7,533 nucleotides of DNA from an uncultured Planctomycetaceae bacterium (GCA_903898975.1 CAIUHT010000709.1:1-7533); one strand, 5' to 3'; counted from the first letter of the stretch, positions 1-6,678 are shown. Notes: a model not told the origin generated them from the sequence alone. Numbers and translations: made by a program.

Positions 1-114
1 ACGCTGCTGCACCTGCTGGGTCTGCACCACACCCGCCTGAGCTACTACCACAATGGCATTGAACGCCGCTTGACCGACGTCCATGGCCAGGTGCTGCACG
101 ACGTGCTGGCCTGA
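1..114 (+). CDS. DUF1501 domain-containing protein, C-terminal fragment
   Basis: Only the last 37 codons and the TGA stop are present; the gene begins upstream of the window. The tail contains HLLGLHHTRLSYYHNG followed by RLTDVHG and a short hydrophobic end. This matches the usual C-terminus of DUF1501 proteins, where a leucine-rich 'LHLLGLDH' segment precedes a conserved 'RLTDVHG.V' ending. DUF1501 proteins are related to the sulfatase/alkaline-phosphatase fold, are usually exported, and occur in many copies in Planctomycetota genomes; their substrates are mostly unknown. The catalytic part lies outside the window, so activity cannot be judged. The 121-base gap to the next gene shows no clear terminator or promoter, so co-transcription with comEC is neither supported nor excluded. 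The family call rests on a short but characteristic segment. Confidence 0.8.
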   Translation, partial: TLLHLLGLHHTRLSYYHNGIERRLTDVHGQVLHDVLA

Positions 115-235
115 GTGGAGCCGGGGAGATTGCCTAGGGTGGCGGGGATTGTTCGGCCCGGGCGTGCTTGAATTGCGGTTGATTGCGCCAAGCGGCGTGA
201 GTTGGGTTGGAATGGGTTGATGTCCCGGGACTGTC

Positions 236-2866
236 ATGACGCTTGTCGCGCCGAACTCCGATCGACCTGAGGCAGCGGCCACCGCTGTCCCTGGCGAGGC
301 GCGTGGCGGTGGTTCCCGGCGGCGCCTGCCCGCGGTGCCAGTGGCCATGGCCCTCGCCTCGGGGATCGCGGTTGATCGCCTGCAGCCCCTTGCGCCGCAG
401 ACCTGGTTGCTGTGGGCGGCCGGGGCGTGGGTGACCTGGTTCGCGATCACCCTGCTGCGGTGGTGCGTGGCGAGGAGTGGCCTGGCGAGGAGTGATCGGG
501 AGAGGAGTGGCCGGGGGAATTGGGCGACTGGCGGTGGCGACCTGCTGGCGACCGTGGCGTTGCTGGGGAGTGTCGGCTTCGCCGGGGGATTATGGCACCA
601 CCTCTGCTGGTCGTGCGTGGCCCCGGCGGCGATTGTGCATTACGCGCGGGAAACGGCGGCCCCGGTCCGGTTGGTGGGCCGGGTGGTGGAGCGGCCCGTG
701 CGGTTGCCAGCGCGCCCGTCGCTTGACCGCGGGGGGCGACCGCAGTCGGACCGGACGCTCTGCCTGATCGAGTGCCGGGAGTTGTGGCAGGGACCGCAGT
801 CGACCCGCGTGACTGGCCTGGCGCGCGTGGAGGTCGTGGGGGTGCTGGCGGGGATTGGAGCGGGCGATGTGGTCGACGTGGTGGGAAGCCTGGCCCGCCC
901 GCGTGGTCCGGGCAACCCTGGCGGGTTCGACTTTCGGGGATTTCTGCGGGGGCAGGGGGTGCACGTGACGGTGCGCTGTCCTGAGCCCGAGGATGTGCGG
1001 CTGGTGGCGTCGGGCCGGGTCTTTTGGCGGCGGTGGCAGGGGGCGCTGCGCGCGGGGGCCGAGGATCTGCTGAGACGCCGGCTGTCGCGGGAGACCGAGC
1101 CGTTGGGGCTGGCCCTGTTGCTGGGGACCCGCACGGCGATTCCCGAAGAACTGCGGCTCGCCTTCACCGAGAGCGGGACGATGCACATCCTGGCGATCTC
1201 GGGGGCGAACGTGGGGATTCTCGCCGGGCTGTTGTGGGGGCTGGCTCGACTGGCCGGGTTGGGACGGTTTGGGTCGACCGCGCTGATCCTGGGGGGGGTG
1301 CTGGGGTATTCGTTCCTCGCCGACGCGCAGCCTCCGGTGCTGAGGGCGGTGCTGATGGTGCTGGCGCTGGTGTCGGGAGGGGCGTGGCACCGCCGCATGC
1401 CACTGGCGAACAGCCTGGCGCTGGCGGTGCTGGGCGTGTTGGCGGCGAATCCCACGCACCTGTTCGACACCGGCGCGCAGCTTTCGTTCCTGGCTGTCGC
1501 GGGGTTGCTGTGGTCGCCGCGCTTGGGGGTGTGGGTGCGGCAGTGGCAGGCCCGGCGGGATCGAGACGCACTGCCGCTGGAACCCGAGGGATGGACGTAC
1601 GCCCTGAAGCGGTGGTGTGGGCGATGGCTGCTGCAGGCCACGCTGACACTGGCGGCGGTCTGGCTGTTCACCCTGCCCCTGGGGATGGCGCGGTTTCACC
1701 TGGTGTCGCCCGTGGGGTTTGTTGCCAACCTGCTGCTGGCGCCACTGTCGGTCGCCGTGCTGTGGGCGGGTTACCTGCTGCTGACGGTGGGGCTGTTTCT
1801 GCCGTGGCTGGGCGGGATGTTGGGCTGGGTGTACGACGTGGGGTTGCGGGGGTTGATGCTGGTGGTGCAGGGATCGGCGGCGGTCCCGTGGGGGCATTTT
1901 TACTCGCCCGGTCCCAGCGAGGGCTGGCTGCTGGGGTTCTATCTGCTGCTGGCCGGGCTGGTCTGGTCCCGACGAAGTCCGGTGGGGGAATGGCTGTGCA
2001 CCCGCGGGCTGATGCTGTGGGTGGTGATGGGGCTGGGTGTTTCGCTGCGCTCACCTCCCGCCGGTGAACTGCGCTGCACCTTTCTTTCGGTGGGGCATGG
2101 GCTGGCGGTGCTGATCGACCTGCCCAATGGGCGCCGCGTGGCCTACGACGTGGGCCAGATGGAGAACGGCCAGGCGGCGGCCGCCGCGGTGCGACAACAG
2201 CTGTGGGAGCGGGGCATCCCGCGGATCGACTGCGTGATTCTCTCGCATTCTGACAGCGATCATTACAACGGAGTGCCCGCGTTGGTGCGGACGGTTCCCG
2301 TCGGGGAAGTGTTGATGCATTCCACGTACCTCGACTTCTCTCAGCCACCGGTCCGCGACACCTGCGACCGACTGGCCGAGGCGGAGGTGCCCATCCGCCT
2401 GACGTGGGAGGGGGACCAGCTGTGGCTTGATCGCGCGGTGCGGATCGAGGTGCTGCATCCGGCGCGGGGGCGGACGTACCCGTCGGACAATGCCGCGAGC
2501 CTGGTGTTGGCGATTGAATACGCCGGTCGGCGGATCTTGCTGACGGGCGATGTCGAGAAGCAGGGGTTGCAGGCGCTGCTGGGCCAGCCCCCCCGGCGGG
2601 CCGATGTGCTGCTGGCTCCGCACCATGGGAGCCGGGTTGCCAACCCTCCCCGGCTGGGGGAGTGGGCTGAACCGGGGCTGGTGGTGGTGAGTGGGGGACC
2701 GCGGGATGGTCGGGCCCGACTCGCCGACGCCTATGGACCAGGCTGTGAGATTGTCTCCACCCACGATGCCGGGGCGATTACCGTTCGCATCGACGCCGAG
2801 GGACGACTGACGCGGGAAACATTCCGGCCACTGGCCACCGCAGGGGACGGGCCGCCGCAGCCGTGA
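236..2866 (+). CDS. comEC: ComEC/Rec2 family DNA internalization channel
   Basis: This 876-residue protein is a multi-pass inner-membrane channel that carries single-stranded DNA into the cytoplasm during natural transformation. Residues 35-125 hold N-terminal membrane segments. Residues 140-255 form the OB-fold-like DUF4131 region, ending in NPGGFDFRGFLRGQGV (227-242). Residues 285-580 are the Competence membrane core, with HILAISGANVG (317-327), PPVLRA (366-371), DTGAQLSF (411-418) and SPVGFVANLLLAP (491-503). Residues 610-860 are a metallo-beta-lactamase-type domain with SHSDSDH (670-676), LLTGDVE (768-774), HHGS (796-799) and a late GAI. Length and domain order match full-length ComEC. 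The first domain motif reads FLSVGHGLA instead of the usual FLDVGQGDA. The ATG at 236 is the only sensible start, because an in-frame TGA lies at 218-220 with no alternative start codon between; no Shine-Dalgarno sequence is evident. No other competence gene is in the window. Confidence 0.95.
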   Translation: MTLVAPNSDRPEAAATAVPGEARGGGSRRRLPAVPVAMALASGIAVDRLQPLAPQTWLLWAAGAWVTWFAITLLRWCVARSGLARSDRERSGRGNWATGGGDLLATVALLGSVGFAGGLWHHLCWSCVAPAAIVHYARETAAPVRLVGRVVERPVRLPARPSLDRGGRPQSDRTLCLIECRELWQGPQSTRVTGLARVEVVGVLAGIGAGDVVDVVGSLARPRGPGNPGGFDFRGFLRGQGVHVTVRCPEPEDVRLVASGRVFWRRWQGALRAGAEDLLRRRLSRETEPLGLALLLGTRTAIPEELRLAFTESGTMHILAISGANVGILAGLLWGLARLAGLGRFGSTALILGGVLGYSFLADAQPPVLRAVLMVLALVSGGAWHRRMPLANSLALAVLGVLAANPTHLFDTGAQLSFLAVAGLLWSPRLGVWVRQWQARRDRDALPLEPEGWTYALKRWCGRWLLQATLTLAAVWLFTLPLGMARFHLVSPVGFVANLLLAPLSVAVLWAGYLLLTVGLFLPWLGGMLGWVYDVGLRGLMLVVQGSAAVPWGHFYSPGPSEGWLLGFYLLLAGLVWSRRSPVGEWLCTRGLMLWVVMGLGVSLRSPPAGELRCTFLSVGHGLAVLIDLPNGRRVAYDVGQMENGQAAAAAVRQQLWERGIPRIDCVILSHSDSDHYNGVPALVRTVPVGEVLMHSTYLDFSQPPVRDTCDRLAEAEVPIRLTWEGDQLWLDRAVRIEVLHPARGRTYPSDNAASLVLAIEYAGRRILLTGDVEKQGLQALLGQPPRRADVLLAPHHGSRVANPPRLGEWAEPGLVVVSGGPRDGRARLADAYGPGCEIVSTHDAGAITVRIDAEGRLTRETFRPLATAGDGPPQP

Positions 2867-2922
2867 GGGGAGCAGGCGTTGGCTGGTGTGAGGTTTTTTG
2901 GGCGAGTCTTTTGGCGTGAGGT

Positions 2923-4005
2923 TTACTGTCGCCAGCGGGCCAGCTTGTCTTGAAACGCTGGCTGGTCGAGGACCTGGGGGTTGACGACGTGGGCGGGGAC
3001 TTCGCCGCGGGCGGCGGCCCGGACGGCCGCCACGACATTCGCCCCGGTGGCCTGCCACACATCCCGCGTGCTGGCGTTCCAGTGGGGGGTGAGAATCACG
3101 TTGTCGAGCGTGGTGAGGGGATCATCGGCGGGGAGGGGTTCCTGCTCGAAGACGTCGAGCCCAGCCCCGGCGATTCGCCCTTCCCGCAGTGCCGCGACCA
3201 GCGCCGGTTGATCGACCAGTTCCCCGCGGGCGATGTTGATGAAGTACGCCGTCGGCTGCATGAGCGCGAACTGTTTCGCCCCCAGCAGGTGCCGGTTCTC
3301 GGGCCGCGGTCGAGCGTGCACACTGACGAAATCGCTGTTGGCCAGCAGGCTGTCGAGGGGCACGAGTTCGACCCCCAGGCGGGCGGCTTCGGCGGGATCG
3401 GCGTGGGGGGAATAGGCCAGCACCCGCATGGCGAATGGGGCCACCAGGCGGACCAGTTCGCGTCCGCTGTGCCCCAGGCCGACGATGCCCAGCGTGCGTC
3501 CGCGGATCTCGTGCCCCAGTTGGGCCGCCTGTTGATCCCATCGCCCGGCACGGGTCATGCGGTCGTGGGCCAGCAACCGCTTCGCCAGCGCCAGCATAAA
3601 CAGCAGCGCGGTGGAGGCGGTCGGGTGGTCGAGTGCGAGCGGGGCGTTCGTCAGCAGGATGTTGTGGCGCGTGAGGGCGTCGACATCGACCTTGTCGTAA
3701 CCGGCTCCCGATCGGGCGACCACCACCAGTTGGCGGGCAACCTGCTCGATCACCGCCGCGGTCAACCGGGGGCGCAGCAGGATCAAGCCATCGACCCCCG
3801 CCAACTGGGCGGCGGTCATCTCGAGCGAATAGAAGCGGTTCCAGTAATCGAGATCGCCCGGCTGGGGGCCCTGTTCGACCAGAAACCGCCAGGCGATGCG
3901 GGGATCTGCCGCAAGGTGCTGAAGAGGCAGCCCTCCATACGCATCGACCCCCTGTTCATTCAGGAAGTCGCCAGACAGCACCACCTGGAATTGACGATCG
4001 GGCAT
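2923..4005 (-). CDS. D-isomer-specific 2-hydroxyacid dehydrogenase (phosphoglycerate dehydrogenase-like)
   Basis: The protein (360 residues from the ATG at 4005) is a cytoplasmic NAD(P)-dependent oxidoreductase interconverting a 2-hydroxyacid and a 2-keto acid. A split substrate domain (about 1-120 and 315-350) surrounds a Rossmann domain. The nucleotide loop is GLGHSG (186-191) followed by R192. The catalytic set is visible: Arg260 in NIARGELVD, Glu289 in DVFEQEP, and His308 in TPHWNAS. SGAGYDKVDVDAL (99-111) is the usual substrate-side segment. There is no C-terminal ACT domain, so it is not the long, serine-regulated SerA form; the substrate (phosphoglycerate, glyoxylate or another acid) cannot be named. 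A GTG at 4014 would add three residues (MCH); the ATG was preferred because neither start has a visible ribosome binding site. The gene converges on comEC with a 56-base gap and diverges from the exported beta-helix gene. Confidence 0.9.
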   Translation of the reverse strand: MPDRQFQVVLSGDFLNEQGVDAYGGLPLQHLAADPRIAWRFLVEQGPQPGDLDYWNRFYSLEMTAAQLAGVDGLILLRPRLTAAVIEQVARQLVVVARSGAGYDKVDVDALTRHNILLTNAPLALDHPTASTALLFMLALAKRLLAHDRMTRAGRWDQQAAQLGHEIRGRTLGIVGLGHSGRELVRLVAPFAMRVLAYSPHADPAEAARLGVELVPLDSLLANSDFVSVHARPRPENRHLLGAKQFALMQPTAYFINIARGELVDQPALVAALREGRIAGAGLDVFEQEPLPADDPLTTLDNVILTPHWNASTRDVWQATGANVVAAVRAAARGEVPAHVVNPQVLDQPAFQDKLARWRQ

Positions 4006-4109
4006 GTGGCACACGCGGGGAGAGGTTGAGGGGAGAAGCGCGGGCCCGCTGTGCGGCGGGTGGGTGGCGGGGGACCGTGGGGGTTGTTCGGCGGCAATTG
4101 CCCGTGGTG

Positions 4110-4136
4110 GTGACCGGGGGCGAAGGTGGCGGTCAC
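4110..4136. repeat. Perfect 7-bp inverted repeat (GTGACCG / CGGTCAC)
   Basis: GTGACCG (4110-4116) and CGGTCAC (4130-4136) are exact reverse complements separated by 13 bases. The repeat lies between the candidate minus-strand promoter and the dehydrogenase start, about 105-130 bases upstream of that ATG. It could be a regulator-binding dyad or a hairpin in the 5' leader. A repeat this short can occur by chance in GC-rich DNA. Confidence 0.35.
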
Positions 4137-4161
4137 GCGGTGTTGGTTGTCAACGTGCCAG

Positions 4162-4190
4162 ATTCTACCGCGAGCCCCTGCCATTGCGAC
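4162..4190 (-). promoter_or_regulatory. Candidate sigma70-type promoter for the dehydrogenase
   Basis: Read on the minus strand, GTCGCA (4190-4185) is followed after exactly 17 bases by TAGAAT (4167-4162). The -10 box matches TATAAT at five of six positions; the -35 box matches TTGACA at only three of six. Transcription would start near 4155, leaving a leader of about 150 bases before the dehydrogenase ATG and placing the 7-bp inverted repeat inside it. The call rests on consensus matching alone. Confidence 0.25.
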
Positions 4191-4246
4191 CCGGGCCGCC
4201 GCGTGGCGGTGTGAGGGGGAGCGCGATGACAGAGACGGGGGGTGGG

Positions 4247-4274
4247 TTGCAATGCGAGGGAATTGCTCTATGAC
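4247..4274 (+). promoter_or_regulatory. Candidate sigma70-type promoter for the beta-helix gene
   Basis: TTGCAA (4247-4252) and TATGAC (4269-4274) are 16 bases apart, and each matches its consensus hexamer at four of six positions. The stretch is locally less GC-rich than its surroundings. Transcription would begin near 4281, giving a leader of about 95 bases that contains the GTGAC/GTCAC inverted repeat. This is weak evidence, and planctomycete promoters are not well described by the E. coli consensus. Confidence 0.22.
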
Positions 4275-4285
4275 TGGGGCATCTA

Positions 4286-4349
4286 CCGGAGTGACAGGCA
4301 CGGGCCTCCATGGGTGGGGGCGAACAGTTGGTGGCTGAAGGTCACTCGG
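4286..4349. repeat. Imperfect inverted repeat upstream of the beta-helix gene
   Basis: CCGGAGTGAC (4286-4295) pairs with GTCACTCGG (4341-4349), with one bulged G in the left arm, across a 45-base spacer. It ends 25 bases before the ATG at 4375. It may be a pair of regulator half-sites or the base of a leader hairpin, and it shares the GTGAC core with the repeat at 4110-4136. Confidence 0.3.
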
Positions 4350-4374
4350 TCCTGCATTTTGTGAGTTGTGTCTG

Positions 4375-6519
4375 ATGCCGATTTTCGCCCCTGCGTGGAT
4401 GTCGTCTCGGTTGCGGGTTGGGCTGAGCCTGAGGAACGCGCTGTCGGGACCCGCCCGGGCCGCGGGGGGATGGAAGCTGGTCGCGCAACTGGGGCTCCAA
4501 CTGGGGCTGCGATTGGGCCTGCTGCTGGGGACGCTGGTGTCTGCGGGTTGGGCGGCGGAAGAGCCGACGGTGATTACCGCCCCAACCACCTGGCAGGCCG
4601 ATGATGAGTTGGGCCCGCTGGTGGTGGAGACCTCGGACATTGTGATCGACGGGGGCGGGGCGGTGGTGGTGGGACCGGGGGGCGAGCAGCCGAAGCTGTT
4701 CCAGGGGACCGGGGTGGTGCTGCGGGGGGTGCGCGGAGTGACCGTGCGCAATCTGCGGGTGCACGGGTTCGAAACCGGGCTGCGGCTGATTGACTGCGAG
4801 GACTGCCGAATCGAGGGCTGCGACTTTTCCGACAACTTCCATGACCCGGCGTTTGGGTGGGGCGAGCAGGGGCGGCGGGGAGGGATTGTGCTGGAGCGGT
4901 GTCGGGGGGTGGTGCTGCACAACAACCGGGCGAATCGCGTCTGGGATGGGTGCGTGCTGGTCGACAGTGACCGCAACACGCTTTCGGCGAATGATTTCTC
5001 GCACACGTCAAATACCTGCCTGAAGCTGTGGCACGCCTCGGAGAACCTGGTTCGCGACAACCGGCTGTCGCATGGGCTGCGGAAGGACCCGGGGGAGGTG
5101 CATGCCCGCGATTCGACATGCGTGCTGATCGAAAGTGGCTCGAACAACAACCGGTTCCTCCGCAACGACTGCACGCATGGGGGCGACGGAATTTTTGTGC
5201 GGGTGCTGAATGGCTGGGTCAGCACGGGGAACCTGTTTGAAGAGAACGACTGTTCTTACGCCAACAACAATGGCTTCGAGGCGTGGTCGCCGCGAAATGT
5301 CTATCGGCGGAACCGCGCCAACCATTGCAGCTATGGCTTCTGGCTGGGGGCGTCTGACCAGACGGTGCTGATCGACAACGAGGCGAGTTACAACGGGTTG
5401 GCCGGGGGGCACCACAATTCGCCGCACCTGCCCAACGAGGGGCACGCGGGGATTGTGTTCATGTTCGGATCAGCGAGTCACACGGTGCTGAGGGGGAATC
5501 GCTGCGTGGGAAATCGCGGGGCGGGAATCGCGCTGATTGGCGACCAGGCCACGCGGGGGGCGAAGTTCAAGGCGTATCACTGGGTGCTCGAGCAGAACGT
5601 GCTGGAGCACAACACGTGGGCAATCTTCGCCCAGCACGCCGACTGGCTGGACCTGGCGGGGAATCGCTTTCGGGCCAACCAGCAGGGGGAATTTCATGAC
5701 GCCGGGGGGGTGACACGCGTGACCTATCGGAGTGGTCCGCCCCCCGGGGGGAGTGCACCGGTGGCGCGACTGAAGGGGCCCCAGCGGGCGACGGTGGGAG
5801 ACGAGGTGCGGTTCGAGGCGAGCGAGTCGCGGGACCCCGCCGGGGGGCGTTTGGAGTACGCCTGGGATTTGGGCGACGGGAAGACAGCGACGGGTGCCGA
5901 GGTGAGGCACGTGTATGCGAAGGCGGGCTTCTACCGGGTGGCGGTGACGGTCAACAACCGGCGATCGGCCGACCTGGCCTGGCGCGATCTGTACGTGGTG
6001 GATGCCGGGGAAGAAGCGGGGACGGAAGGGGAGGCGAAACTGTGGAGTTGGAACGACGCGGGTTCGAAGGTGACGTTCCATGATGACGAGGGGGAGTCGC
6101 TGGCGGGGAGGGTGTCGTTGCGGGCGGAGGTGAGTCCGTACAGTGGCGGTCGGGTGGACCTGGTGTACCGACCAACGGAGGAGCGGCGGGTGGGGCTGGA
6201 GGGGAAGACAGCCCTGTTGTTTTGGGTTCGGACGCGGAACGAAAACATACCGGCGTGGCAGGGAGAGAACCCGGTGGTCACGCTGGGTGGGCCGGGGGAG
6301 ACACGGGTGGTGCTGACGCCCCCGGGCGACCTGTTGAGCCAGCCTGCGGCGAACGAGGCCCGCGAGGGCTGGCAGTTGATTCGAGTGCCGCTGGGTGGAG
6401 GCGAGGGCTGGAAGCAGACGGGAGTGCTGCCGAGTCGGCTGGAATGGCTGTCGTTGGGGTTCGACTCGTGGGGAGCGCCGCCGTTGCAGATCTGGATTGA
6501 CGGTTTGAGCTGGCGATAG
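4375..6519 (+). CDS. Exported right-handed parallel beta-helix protein with PKD domain
   Basis: This 714-residue protein is predicted to be exported. It has a long basic N-terminus, a hydrophobic run (about 38-58) and a likely signal-peptidase site near residue 60 (SAGWA/AEE). Residues 75-445 form about 12 coils of a NosD/pectate-lyase-like beta-helix with a recurring pattern N-x-[C/F/L]-S-[H/Y]...G-[I/F]-x-[V/L], for example NDCTHGGDGIF, NDCSYANNNGF and NHCSYGFWL. A Gly/Pro linker (454-462) leads to a PKD domain (about 461-543) with WDLGDG (497-502) and HVYAKAGFYRV. Residues 555-714 are beta-rich and end in IWIDGLSW, resembling carbohydrate-binding jelly rolls. All 11 cysteines lie in the beta-helix. 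Such proteins often bind or cleave polysaccharides; no catalytic residues can be assigned. The start is uncertain: TTG 4366 and ATG 4399 are in frame, and none has a clear ribosome binding site. Confidence 0.88.
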   Translation: MPIFAPAWMSSRLRVGLSLRNALSGPARAAGGWKLVAQLGLQLGLRLGLLLGTLVSAGWAAEEPTVITAPTTWQADDELGPLVVETSDIVIDGGGAVVVGPGGEQPKLFQGTGVVLRGVRGVTVRNLRVHGFETGLRLIDCEDCRIEGCDFSDNFHDPAFGWGEQGRRGGIVLERCRGVVLHNNRANRVWDGCVLVDSDRNTLSANDFSHTSNTCLKLWHASENLVRDNRLSHGLRKDPGEVHARDSTCVLIESGSNNNRFLRNDCTHGGDGIFVRVLNGWVSTGNLFEENDCSYANNNGFEAWSPRNVYRRNRANHCSYGFWLGASDQTVLIDNEASYNGLAGGHHNSPHLPNEGHAGIVFMFGSASHTVLRGNRCVGNRGAGIALIGDQATRGAKFKAYHWVLEQNVLEHNTWAIFAQHADWLDLAGNRFRANQQGEFHDAGGVTRVTYRSGPPPGGSAPVARLKGPQRATVGDEVRFEASESRDPAGGRLEYAWDLGDGKTATGAEVRHVYAKAGFYRVAVTVNNRRSADLAWRDLYVVDAGEEAGTEGEAKLWSWNDAGSKVTFHDDEGESLAGRVSLRAEVSPYSGGRVDLVYRPTEERRVGLEGKTALLFWVRTRNENIPAWQGENPVVTLGGPGETRVVLTPPGDLLSQPAANEAREGWQLIRVPLGGGEGWKQTGVLPSRLEWLSLGFDSWGAPPLQIWIDGLSWR
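4486..4533 (+). repeat. Four imperfect 12-base tandem repeats in the signal peptide
   Basis: Four consecutive 12-base units encode QLGL, QLGL, RLGL and LLGT, forming most of the hydrophobic core of the exported protein's signal peptide. The first two units (CAACTGGGGCTC and CAACTGGGGCTG) differ by one base; the third and fourth are more diverged. The unit is a multiple of three, so gain or loss of a copy would keep the frame and only change the length of the hydrophobic core. Confidence 0.75.
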
Positions 6520-6549
6520 ACCCGCAGTGGGGAGAGTCGCTCGACACAA

Positions 6550-6575
6550 CCTGCGTGGGGCGCCACGGCGGCAGG
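6550..6575 (+). other. Bulged GC-rich hairpin after the beta-helix gene
   Basis: CCTGC (6550-6554) pairs with GCAGG (6571-6575), and the inner GTGG (6555-6558) pairs with CCAC (6563-6566) across a GGCG loop, leaving a four-base bulge on the 3' side. It begins 31 bases after the beta-helix stop codon. No T-tract follows, so it is not a standard intrinsic terminator; it could stabilise the 3' end or be chance. Confidence 0.3.
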
Positions 6576-6650
6576 CGACGTTCGCGAAAGTGGGCGAATG
6601 GACTCCGCCAGGGCGGGGCTTCGCGTGGGAGGAGTCGGTTCAATCCGATC

Positions 6651-6678
6651 GCTTAACTGCGAGCGCTTAACTGTGAGC
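6651..6678. repeat. Tandem duplication of a 14-base unit
   Basis: GCTTAACTGCGAGC (6651-6664) is followed directly by GCTTAACTGTGAGC (6665-6678); the copies differ at one base (C/T). A partial third copy starts with GCTGAA at 6679. The duplication lies in non-coding DNA between convergent genes and probably reflects local slippage, although a repeated protein-binding site is possible. Confidence 0.8.

Larger units (their letters stand above)
4015..4374. other. Divergent intergenic region between dehydrogenase and beta-helix gene
   Basis: About 360 bases separate two divergent starts. Short open frames here overlap one another on both strands and show no recognisable family, so I call no gene. 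The stretch must carry the promoters for both neighbours; one weak candidate for each is listed separately. It also holds two inverted repeats built on GTGAC/GTCAC. No tRNA, riboswitch or intrinsic terminator was recognised. Confidence 0.6.

Noticed and set aside
184..213. Possible comEC promoter upstream of the ATG
   Set aside because: The best -35/-10 pair (TTGCGC and TGGAAT, 18 bases apart) is too poor a match to support a call.
590..1897. Long open frame on the minus strand opposite comEC
   Set aside because: Its translation is rich in Pro, Gln, Arg and His with no recognisable domain, which is typical of an antisense shadow in GC-rich DNA; the + frame has clear ComEC motifs throughout.
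2950..4029. Long + strand open frame opposite the dehydrogenase
   Set aside because: The opposite strand encodes an intact dehydrogenase with all catalytic residues; this frame has no family features and is a codon-usage shadow.
4004..4273. Possible small + strand gene in the divergent intergenic region
   Set aside because: Its Gly/Arg-rich translation resembles no family, it has no ribosome binding site, and it overlaps other equally open frames.
4651..4682. Possible G-quadruplex (G5, G4, G3 and G6 runs) in the beta-helix gene
   Set aside because: One loop is 10 bases long, and G-runs are common on the + strand of this window, so it does not stand out from background.
3960..5225. Minus-strand open frame spanning the divergent intergenic region and the start of the beta-helix gene
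   Set aside because: The product is low-complexity (Ser, Pro, Arg-rich) without a domain, and it overlaps two well-supported genes.
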